13,331 nt of DNA, from positions 1 to 13,331 of the forward strand of contig JBKEDE010000043.1 of assembly GCA_047975265.1 (NCBI GenBank). Reading direction: 5' to 3'. Below the pieces are notes generated by a model that worked only from the letters and a program-made list of their open reading frames with translations, searched no databases and was not told the DNA's origin. The DNA comes from UJ101 sp047975265 (lineage in GTDB: Bacteria > Bacteroidota > Bacteroidia > Flavobacteriales > UJ101). This document shows, piece after piece, positions 1 to 6,567 of the stretch. How positions within the stretch are numbered: position 1 is the stretch's first letter; each line of letters begins with the position of its first letter. Made by a program: the position numbers and the translations under genes.

Positions 1-322
1 CCTCATCACCTGCAGGTCCGTATAAGGTAGATTCAGAATTTTCCCAATAAACCCGCATTGCTCTCCATGCATTTTGTGCTTCGGTTAATGCTGCATCATC
101 GCCAATAGTCAAGGCATTACATTTGGTTGAGGCTTCTGATGAAGCCGTTTTTAAATTAGTATAATTTTTATTGACTACATGGGTTACAATATCACTTAAA
201 TAGGTTGAATAATCTGCTTGTTCTATGATTGGATCATCATCATCCGAACAAGAAAAAGTAAAAGCAAACAATGTTGCAACGGCTAATGTGCTGACTTTCT
301 TAATTATTTGTGTTCTTTTCAT
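1..322 (-). CDS. Imelysin-family lipoprotein, N-terminal part (3' end outside window)
   Basis: The first 107 codons are present, starting at the ATG at 322 and running off the left edge. The product begins with a basic stretch (MKRTQIIKK), a hydrophobic segment and a lipobox-like FTFSC with Cys25 as the likely lipidated residue. Four aspartates follow directly (SDDDD), which matches the acidic surface-export signal known from flavobacterial lipoproteins. Further on, the string WRAMRVYWENSE then TLYGPAGDE (about residues 86-107) resembles the conserved W-R-x-x-W-E...E-x-x-x-x-GP pattern of imelysin/insulin-cleaving-protease-like proteins, which are often iron-regulated surface proteins. It starts 28 bases after the porin gene on the same strand, so the two are probably co-transcribed. 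The family call rests on the N-terminal motif only. A direct role in iron binding or uptake is inference from the family. Confidence 0.72.
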   Translation of the reverse strand, partial: MKRTQIIKKVSTLAVATLFAFTFSCSDDDDPIIEQADYSTYLSDIVTHVVNKNYTNLKTASSEASTKCNALTIGDDAALTEAQNAWRAMRVYWENSESTLYGPAGDE

Positions 323-350
323 TTTGTATTATTTAAAAGGTTATTATTTA

Positions 351-1691
351 TTAAAATTGAAATCCGAGTCCGCAACCCCAAAAGTTTTCTTTTTCTTTGC
401 CATTTACAGCACCGGTTACTTTATCAATATTATCAGAGCCAAGCGTTCTGGCTGTATATTGAAGTTTAAAAACGATGTGTTTGTAAGGCAGCCAATTTAA
501 TCCTCCGGTAATGACACTTCTCTCCCAACGTTTGTTTGCTGTTATAGAACCGGCTGTTTCGTGCATTGTATTGTAATAATCGTAACGTACAAAAGGATAT
601 AACTTGCTTTGGGTATCGGGTCTTATAAAGGTTAATATATCATAACCCAATTCTGCCGAAAAACCGATGGCGTTTTTAGCAACAGGCGTTTTCTTAATTC
701 CTAAAGTAGCCGGAAGGTTAGTATTTCTTATAGAAATTCGTTCAGAGTTTTGTAAATCGCCAAAAATAAATTGTGAAGCAAATCTGAAAGGAGCTTCAAA
801 AATAGAAACATGAGCTCCGAATATTTTTACATTTCCATCAACACTCAAATCAGGTTTTGGTCTATTGTCTGTCGTATTTCCATAATAATACGAAACGCCT
901 GCAAATGTATAACGACTTTTTCCGAAATGATAATTTAAATTTCCAAACAATGCAAAATTTTCTGCATTGACCATTTCAAATTTTGTTTGATAACCCAATT
1001 TTATCCAGTTTGCGGAACTAAATCCACTGGACTCTAAGCTGTTTACCAAAGCCAAACGGTAAGAGAGTTTGTTTTTAAGAAATTTACCGTCTAATTCAAT
1101 TCCGGTTTCATACCAGCCCAACGGTAAAATAATATTTTCCATTTCAGGTCGCTGAATAGTAAAATATTCATCGGGTTCATCTAAAATTTGTGCCAAATTG
1201 AAGTACAATTTAAACTTACCTGCTTTAACTTTCAAGTAGGGTTTAAATTTATATTCTAAATACAATTGTTCTAAGTTTACTTCTCCACCTTGTTCAATTT
1301 CTTGTTCGTACTCTCCAAATTCCTCCTGAACGTCCAATTCTAAAGTTGAACCTGTTCCACCATGCTCAAATTCTAATTCTGTATGTAATGTAAATTTATC
1401 GCTAAAAAAGTAATCAAAATATAGATTTAGTCGTTCGGCATCAACCTTATCTCTGATTCCCGGATCGGTATCGTATTGACCGTAGTTGTAATAATTAACA
1501 ACCCCATAACCCTTCAGTCTCATTTTAGAAAAAGTATTGGCTATTTTTTGTTTAATACTTATTGTATCTTTCTCTTGTTTGAGTTCTTCCTTTAACTCTT
1601 GCTTGATTACTGATTTCAGACTATCTATATCTATGTTTTGTGCGTTTGCAAAAGCGGTAAAAAGCATAAAACTAATTAATTTAAACTTCAT
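351..1691 (-). CDS. Outer-membrane porin (beta-barrel, PorO/P-like)
   Basis: A 446-residue secreted protein. Residues 1-17 form a signal peptide ending ANA, with probable cleavage before Gln18. A short charged, probably coiled-coil segment (about 20-55, rich in K and E) follows, as in Bacteroidota porins that associate with the cell wall. From about residue 60 to the end the sequence alternates hydrophobic and polar residues with many Tyr, Phe and Gly (for example KGYGVVNYYNYGQYD, then LEQLYLEYKFKPYLKVKAGKF), and the last residue is Phe (GCGLGFQF), typical of outer-membrane barrels. The acidic stretch around residues 120-138 looks like an extracellular loop. It lies just upstream of the imelysin-type lipoprotein gene and probably heads that unit. 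The substrate cannot be read from the sequence; phosphate-selective porin naming would be by resemblance only. Confidence 0.75.
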   Translation of the reverse strand: MKFKLISFMLFTAFANAQNIDIDSLKSVIKQELKEELKQEKDTISIKQKIANTFSKMRLKGYGVVNYYNYGQYDTDPGIRDKVDAERLNLYFDYFFSDKFTLHTELEFEHGGTGSTLELDVQEEFGEYEQEIEQGGEVNLEQLYLEYKFKPYLKVKAGKFKLYFNLAQILDEPDEYFTIQRPEMENIILPLGWYETGIELDGKFLKNKLSYRLALVNSLESSGFSSANWIKLGYQTKFEMVNAENFALFGNLNYHFGKSRYTFAGVSYYYGNTTDNRPKPDLSVDGNVKIFGAHVSIFEAPFRFASQFIFGDLQNSERISIRNTNLPATLGIKKTPVAKNAIGFSAELGYDILTFIRPDTQSKLYPFVRYDYYNTMHETAGSITANKRWERSVITGGLNWLPYKHIVFKLQYTARTLGSDNIDKVTGAVNGKEKENFWGCGLGFQF

Positions 1692-1716
1692 TATTTGGAC
1701 TAAGTTAAAATAAAAA

Positions 1717-1724
1717 CAAATATC
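1717..1724 (-). promoter_or_regulatory. Possible -7 box of the porin gene
   Basis: The minus strand reads GATATTTG here, one mismatch from the Bacteroidota -7 consensus TAnnTTTG, about 25 bases before the porin ATG. A TTG lies roughly 15 bases further upstream, closer than the usual spacing, so the assignment is weak. Confidence 0.3.
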
Positions 1725-1786
1725 AATAGAAAAATTAACAACTAAAAATGTTTTTTAATTTTTTATTTAAAAACAATGATTTTTTA

Positions 1787-1824
1787 TTCATTATTCAATA
1801 AATGAAGTATTTTTTATAAAAAAT
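1787..1824 (-). terminator. Weak terminator region after dnaG
   Basis: Just downstream of the dnaG stop there is a 16-base perfect palindrome made of a T run and an A run (1809-1824). It is followed on the minus strand by a six-pair hairpin (TTCATT/AATGAA, 1787-1792 and 1801-1806) leading into a T-rich tract. The stems contain almost no GC, so this is at best a weak terminator. Confidence 0.3.
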
Positions 1825-1837
1825 CTATAATATCAAG

Positions 1838-3766
1838 CTAAATAGGGCGATTGAGTTTTTGGGCAATTTTTTGACGAATTTTTTGCATTTTTATTAGTTG
1901 CGTCATATTTTCTGTATGATTTTCACCTTGTTTAATGTTCTCCAAAAATTGTTTTTCAGATTCTAAAACACGTAAAAATTTATAACGATAAACGGCTTCT
2001 ATAACTGCTTTAGGGATGATTTTATCAATAGGAGTTACCATAATTTCTTTTCGTTTCCAATCATGTAAATGATATTTTTCTGTCAAAAGATGAGAAACTT
2101 GGTTTTGAATATCTTCATCCACCAATTTCATAAAAAAGGAAGTGTTGCGTATTTCGCCCTTCCGGATTCCCTCTACAAACAAATCATATATTTTTTTTTG
2201 CTGAGGATTTTTTAGAAACAAATCATCTTCTTGTAAACGATCAATAATTTCTTCAGCAACCGTTACTTCAAATTCAGCTTCTTTTCCTTCTTCATCCAAA
2301 TCTTTAATGGTAATTTTTTTGCTTCCGTAAGTCATCAGAAGTTCTATAATACGTTGTTCTAATTCGTAAGTAGAATTGACGTCTATTGTTTTGGGCTGAA
2401 TGGTTTCTAACGAAGAAATTGAGTTGGAAGAGCGTGAAAGTTGTTTTTTGGTTTCCCTGTCTTTGGCTTGGTCTAATTGTGAGAGTTCTTTAAACAATGT
2501 TTCTTCACGAACATCTAATAAATCCGCAGTTTCTCGAATATAGAGTTCTCGTTTAATCAAATGTTCAATCTTTCCTATGCTGGAAACAATATCGCGTATT
2601 AAACCGGCTTTTTTTATAGGATCGTTTTGTGTTTCGTTTAATAGAATTTGCGTTTTAAACCGTATAAAATCGTTGGTATTTTCAGCTAAATATTTTTTTA
2701 GTTCCGATTGGGCATTTTTTCGGGCAAAAGAATCAGGATCTTCTCCGTCAGGAAACAACAAAACTTTAACATTCATATCTTGCTCCAAAATCAAATCAAT
2801 TCCTCTAAATGAAGCTTTAATTCCTGCCGTATCGCCATCATATAAAATGGTAATATTATTGGTTAAACGTTTTATTAAACGGATTTGCTCTTTTGTCAAA
2901 GCCGTTCCGGATGAGGCAACAACGTTTTCAATACCATTTTGATGAAGCGAAATCACATCGGTGTAACCCTCAACCAAAAAACAAGTGTCTTCCCGTATGA
3001 TAGCTTGTTTGGCATGATAAATCCCGTATAAAATATGGCTCTTATGATAAATAGAACTTTCGGGAGAATTTAGGTATTTTGTAGCTTTATCATTGGAATT
3101 TAAGATACGTCCTCCAAAACCTAAAACACGCCCTGAAAAACTATGAATAGGGAATAAAACGCGTCCTTTGAAGCGGTCAAATTTTTTATCTTCTTTAACA
3201 ATGGTTAACCCAGCTTTTGATAAATAATCCAACTTATATCCGTCTTCCAAAGCATTGTTTGTAAAAGCATCCCACTGGTCGGGAGAAAAACCTAAATGAA
3301 ATTTTTTAATGGTTTCTTCGTTAAAATCGCGTTCTTTAAAATAGGATAATCCTACGGTTTTTCCTTCTTCCGTATTCCATAATTGGTCTTGAAAGTATTT
3401 GTTGGCGTATTCGTTGAGCAAAAAGAGGCTTTCTTTTTCAGCAGTTTTCTCTTTTTGTTCCTCGTTTTGAATGCGGTCTTCTTTAACTTCAATATTATAT
3501 TTTTTGGCGATATAACGTAATGCTTCAGGATAGGTATATTGCTCTATTTCCATTAAAAAAGTTACGGCATTCCCTCCTTTTCCGGAACTGAAGTCTTTCC
3601 AAATTTGCTTGGCGGGAGAAACTACAAAAGAAGGCGTCTTTTCCTCTGAAAAAGGAGAAAGTCCTTTCAAATTGCTTCCTGCTCGCTTGAGGTTTACGTA
3701 ATCACCAATAATCTCTTCAACACGAACAGCAGCAAATATTTCATCTATAGTTTCTTGTGTAATCAT
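1838..3766 (-). CDS. dnaG: DNA primase DnaG with a zinc ribbon lacking its zinc ligands
   Basis: A 642-residue primase that makes RNA primers for replication with the DnaB helicase. Domains in order: N-terminal CHC2-type zinc-ribbon region (about 1-95), the RNA polymerase-like core with its basic RFKGRVLFPI motif (198-207), the TOPRIM fold with EGYTDV (Glu266) and YDGDTAG (Asp310, Asp312), then a C-terminal helicase-interaction region. Catalytic acidic residues are intact and length is normal. In the zinc-ribbon region the flanking pattern is well kept (EKTPSFVVSP, then GKGGNAVTFLM), but the positions expected to be Cys, His, Cys, Cys are Ser37, Ser40, Asp58 and Ser61, so zinc binding looks lost. 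I believe other flavobacterial primases show the same replacement, but that is from memory. The start at 3766 fits the family N-terminus (MITQETIDEIFAAVRVEEII). The gene stands alone, not in an rpsU-dnaG-rpoD operon. Confidence 0.96.
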   Translation of the reverse strand: MITQETIDEIFAAVRVEEIIGDYVNLKRAGSNLKGLSPFSEEKTPSFVVSPAKQIWKDFSSGKGGNAVTFLMEIEQYTYPEALRYIAKKYNIEVKEDRIQNEEQKEKTAEKESLFLLNEYANKYFQDQLWNTEEGKTVGLSYFKERDFNEETIKKFHLGFSPDQWDAFTNNALEDGYKLDYLSKAGLTIVKEDKKFDRFKGRVLFPIHSFSGRVLGFGGRILNSNDKATKYLNSPESSIYHKSHILYGIYHAKQAIIREDTCFLVEGYTDVISLHQNGIENVVASSGTALTKEQIRLIKRLTNNITILYDGDTAGIKASFRGIDLILEQDMNVKVLLFPDGEDPDSFARKNAQSELKKYLAENTNDFIRFKTQILLNETQNDPIKKAGLIRDIVSSIGKIEHLIKRELYIRETADLLDVREETLFKELSQLDQAKDRETKKQLSRSSNSISSLETIQPKTIDVNSTYELEQRIIELLMTYGSKKITIKDLDEEGKEAEFEVTVAEEIIDRLQEDDLFLKNPQQKKIYDLFVEGIRKGEIRNTSFFMKLVDEDIQNQVSHLLTEKYHLHDWKRKEIMVTPIDKIIPKAVIEAVYRYKFLRVLESEKQFLENIKQGENHTENMTQLIKMQKIRQKIAQKLNRPI

Positions 3767-3770
3767 GTTA

Positions 3771-3778
3771 CAAAGATA
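3771..3778 (-). promoter_or_regulatory. -7 box of dnaG, almost touching the start codon
   Basis: The minus strand reads TATCTTTG, an exact match to TAnnTTTG, ending only four bases before the dnaG ATG. If used, transcription would begin at or next to the A of the start codon, giving a leaderless or nearly leaderless mRNA. No good -33 TTTG is present at the usual distance. A 10-base palindrome (TCTTGCAAGA, 3785-3794) sits directly upstream and could be an operator or chance. Confidence 0.45.
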
Positions 3779-4051
3779 GGCTTTTCTTGCAAGATTGTAA
3801 GAGCATGATGATTGCGTAAAATGTTTCTGACCCTAAAGGTTACAGAAAGGTGGTTTTTGGGTGGTCTTGAGCTGTTGGGATTCATTTTAAATATTAGAAC
3901 AATATTACTAATCAACCCTTTAGCTGAATGTATTCAATAGGTAATTTGACTAACAGATTTTACTTTTAAAACCTTAAGAATTTATTGAACATTGCTCCTT
4001 ATCTCTTGCTTAACAGTTCTGACGCAATAAAGAGCAACATAAAAATAAAAG
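3779..4051. other. Intergenic stretch without a recognisable gene
   Basis: This stretch lies between dnaG and the hsdM remnant. I find no ORF with family resemblance. It holds a 10-base palindrome (3785-3794) and an imperfect hairpin (TTTCTGACC, loop CTAAA, GGT-TA-CAGAAA; 3824-3848). There are also two short ORFs of about 40 codons, one per strand, with no recognisable product. The minus-strand one (3763-3885) overlaps the dnaG start by four bases. The base composition is slightly less AT-rich than other spacers, so it may be decayed coding DNA that belonged to the same lost region as the hsdM fragment. Confidence 0.4.
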
Positions 4052-4290
4052 ATGACAAGCACAACAACGAAATGAATTGCAAGCACAAATTTGGAAAATA
4101 GCCAACGATGTGCGTGGCTCTGTGGATGGGTGGGACTTTAAGCAATTTGTATTGGGAACTCTTTTTTATCGATTTATCAGTGAGAATTTTACAATTATAT
4201 AGAGGCAGGAGACGCAAGCATTAACTATGCCGCCATGTCTGATGATGTGATAAATCCTGAAATTAAGGAAGATGCCGTAAAAACAAAAGG
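4052..4290 (+). pseudogene. hsdM: Remnant of a type I restriction-modification methyltransferase gene (hsdM 5' end)
   Basis: Read on the plus strand with two frame changes, this stretch gives the start of an HsdM protein. It opens with ATG and MTST (4052-4063). The frame then shifts to RNELQAQIWKIANDVRG (from 4068) and SVDGWDFKQFVLGTLFYRF followed by ISENFT (to 4193). A second shift gives YIEAGDASINYAAMSDDVIN and PEIKEDAVKTKG (to 4290). The DVRGSVDGWDFKQ...LGTLFYRFISEN string is the hallmark of the HsdM N-terminal domain. In the present sequence the first frame ends at a TGA (4073-4075) and the second at a TAG (4200-4202). A lost A near 4194 and a two-base loss near 4063 would explain both. 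Only about 80 of the usual roughly 500 codons remain, and no hsdS or hsdR is nearby, so this is non-functional debris of a lost restriction system. Confidence 0.85.
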
Positions 4291-4316
4291 AATATCATTT
4301 CTGATATTCCTTTTTT
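4285..4316 (-). terminator. Strong hairpin terminator after tRNA-Val (usable on both strands)
   Basis: A perfect 13-pair stem (4285-4297 with 4302-4314, core GGAATATCA/TGATATTCC) closes a four-base loop. On the minus strand it lies just downstream of the tRNA 3' end and runs into a T-rich tail (TTTTGTTTTTAC). On the plus strand it is followed by TTTTTT, so it also works in that orientation. The T tail on the minus strand is the complement of the last codons of the hsdM remnant. Confidence 0.85.
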
Positions 4317-4320
4317 GTTG

Positions 4321-4395
4321 TGGGAAATGAGGGATTCGAACCCCCGACCCCCTCGGTGTAAACGAGGTGCTCTGAACCAGCTGAGCTAATTTCCC
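4321..4395 (-). tRNA. tRNA-Val (anticodon UAC)
   Basis: On the minus strand a full cloverleaf can be folded. The acceptor is GGGAAAT/ATTTCCC (7 pairs), the D stem GCTC/GAGC around AGCTGGTTCA, and the anticodon stem CCTCG/CGAGG with loop TTTACAC. Then come a five-base variable loop and a T arm with TTCGAAT. Loop positions 34-36 read TAC, hence valine, decoding GUA and probably other GUN codons by wobble. The discriminator base is A and CCA is not encoded, so it is added after transcription, as is common in this phylum. It is a single tRNA with its own promoter and terminator. Confidence 0.97.
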
Positions 4396-4408
4396 TTTGT
4401 TGCGGTTG

Positions 4409-4439
4409 CAAATATAGACGTTTTTTTATTTCAATCAAA
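4409..4439 (-). promoter_or_regulatory. Promoter of the tRNA-Val gene
   Basis: The minus strand has TTTG at 4436-4439 and TATATTTG at 4409-4416, an exact match to the Bacteroidota pair TTTG and TAnnTTTG with 19 bases between them. The -7 box lies 13 bases before the mature tRNA 5' end, leaving room for a short leader to be removed by RNase P. It is the clearest promoter in the window and sits immediately after the folC stop. Confidence 0.82.
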
Positions 4440-4446
4440 TGTTTTT

Positions 4447-5658
4447 TTACAAAATTTCTGCTACAACAAATGTACTGCCTCCTACAAAAATAACATCTTC
4501 TTTATTAGCCTTTTTTCTCGCTTTTTCAAAGGCTTCCGATATTGTTGAAAAGTACTGTACATTCGGTTTTCTTACTTGTTTTTTTAAATCTTCAAGTAAC
4601 ATTTTTCTTGGGATGTCCGGCTCTGCAAAATAATAATACGCATCTTCCGGAAATTCATCTAATATTTTACTTACTTCTTTATCATTTACAAAACCTAAAA
4701 CCAAGTGTAATTTTTCTTTTTTTAAAGTCTCTAATTGTTTGGCAATTTCTTTAATTCCGGCTAAGTTATGCCCTGTATCACAAATAATTTTAGGATTTTC
4801 TTCTAAAATTTGCCAACGACCTGATAATGAAGTGTTTTTAATTGTATTTTGTAATCCTTTTATACTATTTTTTTTTGTTAATTTAAAGGTTTTTGATAAT
4901 TCATCTAAGGTTACTAAAACGGTTCGAATATTTTTTTGTTGATAAAATCCTTTTAAATCTGATGTAAAATTATGCTTTGGCATTAAATCTTCCGCAAAGA
5001 TAATTTTAGCATTTGCCTGTTTTGCTTTTTGAATAAAAACGGCATCGGTTTCTATATGTTTTTCACCTATAATCACAGGAACATTCTTTTTTATAATTCC
5101 TGCTTTTTCAAAGGCAATTGAAGTTAGTGTATTTCCCAACATTTCCGTATGATCTAAGCTGATATTTGTAATAACACTTAGGATGGGATTAATAATGTTG
5201 GTAGAATCTAAACGACCGCCTAAACCAACTTCTACAACCGCTATATCAACTTGTTGTTCTTTAAAGTATTGAAAAGCCATCCCAACAGTCATTTCAAAAA
5301 AAGACAGTTGATTTTCCTCAAAAAAAGATTTATGTTTTTCTATAAAGTTTATAACGAAGTCTTTTGAAGCGGGTTTTCCATTTACTTTTATCCGTTCCCT
5401 AAAATCTTTTAAATGAGGTGATGTATATAAACCTACTGTATAGCCTGATTCTTGTAAAACAGAGGCTAACATATGTGTTGTTGAGCCTTTCCCGTTTGTT
5501 CCTCCTACATGAATGGTTTTATATTCATTCTGAGGATTGTGTAACAATTTGGTTAATTTAACGATATTGGTTAAATCTTTTTTAAAAGCACTTTTTCCAT
5601 TACGTTGATACATAGGTAATTGTGAAAACATCCAATCTAATACTTCCTGATAAGTCAT
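4447..5658 (-). CDS. folC: Folylpolyglutamate synthase / dihydrofolate synthase
   Basis: A 403-residue cytoplasmic Mur-ligase-type enzyme. It adds glutamate to folates using ATP and, if bifunctional, also joins dihydropteroate and glutamate to make dihydrofolate. Visible motifs: the P-loop GTNGKGST (53-60), YTSPHL (78-83) followed by RERI, EVGLGGRLDSTN (143-154), TNISLDHTEMLG (164-175), EKAGIIK (184-190, the lysine usually carbamylated in this fold) and the C-terminal-domain DTGHN motif near residue 293. Length is typical. The start at 5658 fits flavobacterial FolC, which begins with a YQE..DWMFSQLPMYQR segment. It is the last gene after exbB-exbD-tonB-like, separated by 82 bases, with a promoter-like box of its own. 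The association with a TonB-type module is positional, not functional as far as the sequence shows. Confidence 0.96.
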   Translation of the reverse strand: MTYQEVLDWMFSQLPMYQRNGKSAFKKDLTNIVKLTKLLHNPQNEYKTIHVGGTNGKGSTTHMLASVLQESGYTVGLYTSPHLKDFRERIKVNGKPASKDFVINFIEKHKSFFEENQLSFFEMTVGMAFQYFKEQQVDIAVVEVGLGGRLDSTNIINPILSVITNISLDHTEMLGNTLTSIAFEKAGIIKKNVPVIIGEKHIETDAVFIQKAKQANAKIIFAEDLMPKHNFTSDLKGFYQQKNIRTVLVTLDELSKTFKLTKKNSIKGLQNTIKNTSLSGRWQILEENPKIICDTGHNLAGIKEIAKQLETLKKEKLHLVLGFVNDKEVSKILDEFPEDAYYYFAEPDIPRKMLLEDLKKQVRKPNVQYFSTISEAFEKARKKANKEDVIFVGGSTFVVAEIL

Positions 5659-5665
5659 TGTTATC

Positions 5666-5695
5666 GACTATTCTTAAAAACAATCAAAAATAGTC
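5666..5695 (-). promoter_or_regulatory. Promoter-like box inside an inverted repeat upstream of folC
   Basis: The minus strand reads TATTTTTG at 5685-5692, an exact TAnnTTTG -7 box about 27 bases before the folC ATG. It overlaps one arm of an inverted repeat, GACTATT (5666-5672) and AATAGTC (5689-5695), separated by 16 bases. No clear -33 TTTG is visible. It could be an internal promoter with an operator, or a leader hairpin in a transcript coming from the tonB-like gene. Confidence 0.35.
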
Positions 5696-5740
5696 TTTTA
5701 ATGTTGAATTTAATTATAAATTTTATTAATAATTCTAATT

Positions 5741-6565
5741 CTATTTCGGTTTCAAATTAAATGTTTGGGAAGTTGCTTCAAAAGTTTTGTTGCTTTTTGA
5801 ATATTGAAATTTAGACAAATACGTTTTTATAATATTTTTAATACAGGTATTTACTGTAATATTTGTTCCTTTTCCGTTAAAATCAATCGTATTGGAAACA
5901 ATGTTGCCCACGGCGTTTACTTTATAGGCAACTACCAATTTGCCGTATTCATTATTCGGGCATTGATTAAAATCAGGCGTTGGCGGTCTATTTATTAATT
6001 TTCGAGTTCCTTTTGCTATTGATCCTTCATAATTTTCTGCCCCGGGATCTCCTTCTAAAACACCTTGATTTCCTCTTTCAGATCCTGTTCCGTCTCCTCC
6101 TGAAGAAGATTTTCCTTTTCCTCCTAAAGAACCTCTCAAACCACTCAAACGTCCGTCCAATTTTTCTTTTTCAGATTTTTCCGTTGTTTTATCTGCTTTC
6201 ACCGTTTGTTTTTTTGCAGTTTGGTCTTTAACGTTCTCTTTCGATAGATTTTTAGATTTTGACTTGATAACCGGAGATTCTTTTTCTTGTGTCAAAACTT
6301 TTTCCTTAATCGGTTCTCTCTGTACTTGTTGTTGAGCTTCTATTCGAGAAGCCTGATTGTCATTGACATTTCCTTTAGAGGGTGCCGGTTCTTCTTTTCC
6401 TGTCCCTTCTTCATCATATCCAAAATTAATGACAATTGCATTTTCAATAGGAGGATCATAATATTTAAAACTAAAAAAAAACAAACCGCATAAAACAACC
6501 ACTGTAATAATCGTTGTGATTACCGTACTTCTTTTTTTTGCTTTTTGCTCTGTTTGTTTATTCAT
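5741..6565 (-). CDS. TonB-like energy transducer, divergent C-terminal domain
   Basis: A 274-residue inner-membrane protein with a TonB/TolA architecture. It has a short basic cytoplasmic tail (KQTEQKAKKR), one membrane segment (about 14-33), then a long flexible linker (about 50-190) rich in Lys, Glu, Ser and Gly. It ends in a compact domain (about 191-274) containing YGKLVVAYKVNAVGNIVS. That string resembles the beta-hairpin of TonB-type C-terminal domains (gxVxVxfxVdxxGxVxx). The end is divergent: there is no clear YP motif, and Cys202 and Cys241 could form a disulfide. It lies two bases after exbD, so it is the third member of an ExbB-ExbD-TonB complex that transfers proton-motive force to the outer membrane. 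A TolA-like role in envelope integrity is an alternative. Its outer-membrane partner cannot be deduced. Confidence 0.75.
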   Translation of the reverse strand: MNKQTEQKAKKRSTVITTIITVVVLCGLFFFSFKYYDPPIENAIVINFGYDEEGTGKEEPAPSKGNVNDNQASRIEAQQQVQREPIKEKVLTQEKESPVIKSKSKNLSKENVKDQTAKKQTVKADKTTEKSEKEKLDGRLSGLRGSLGGKGKSSSGGDGTGSERGNQGVLEGDPGAENYEGSIAKGTRKLINRPPTPDFNQCPNNEYGKLVVAYKVNAVGNIVSNTIDFNGKGTNITVNTCIKNIIKTYLSKFQYSKSNKTFEATSQTFNLKPK

Positions 6566-6567
6566 TG

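Noticed and set aside
2577..2942. 121-codon plus-strand ORF inside dnaG
   Set aside because: Exact antisense shadow of the conserved TOPRIM region of dnaG.
3824..3848. Imperfect hairpin as a terminator or riboregulator
   Set aside because: The stem has a two-base bulge, and neither strand shows a T-run after it; no gene ends next to it.
3821..3940. Plus-strand ORF of about 39 codons (MFLTLKVTERWFL...)
   Set aside because: Short, with no recognised family and no promoter, and antisense to another equally short ORF. Nothing supports it as a gene.
3999..4217. 72-codon minus-strand ORF (MRLLPLYNCKIL...)
   Set aside because: It is antisense to the hsdM remnant, which explains the sequence far better; the peptide has no family resemblance.
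4321..4396. tRNA-Val 3' end as an attachment site of an integrated element
   Set aside because: No duplicated tRNA 3' segment and no integrase gene can be found in the window, so no integration site is supported despite the hsdM remnant next to it.
6040..6140. Gly/Ser-rich stretch of the TonB-like gene as a nucleotide repeat array
   Set aside because: The codons vary, and no exact DNA repeat unit is present; it is simply a flexible protein linker.
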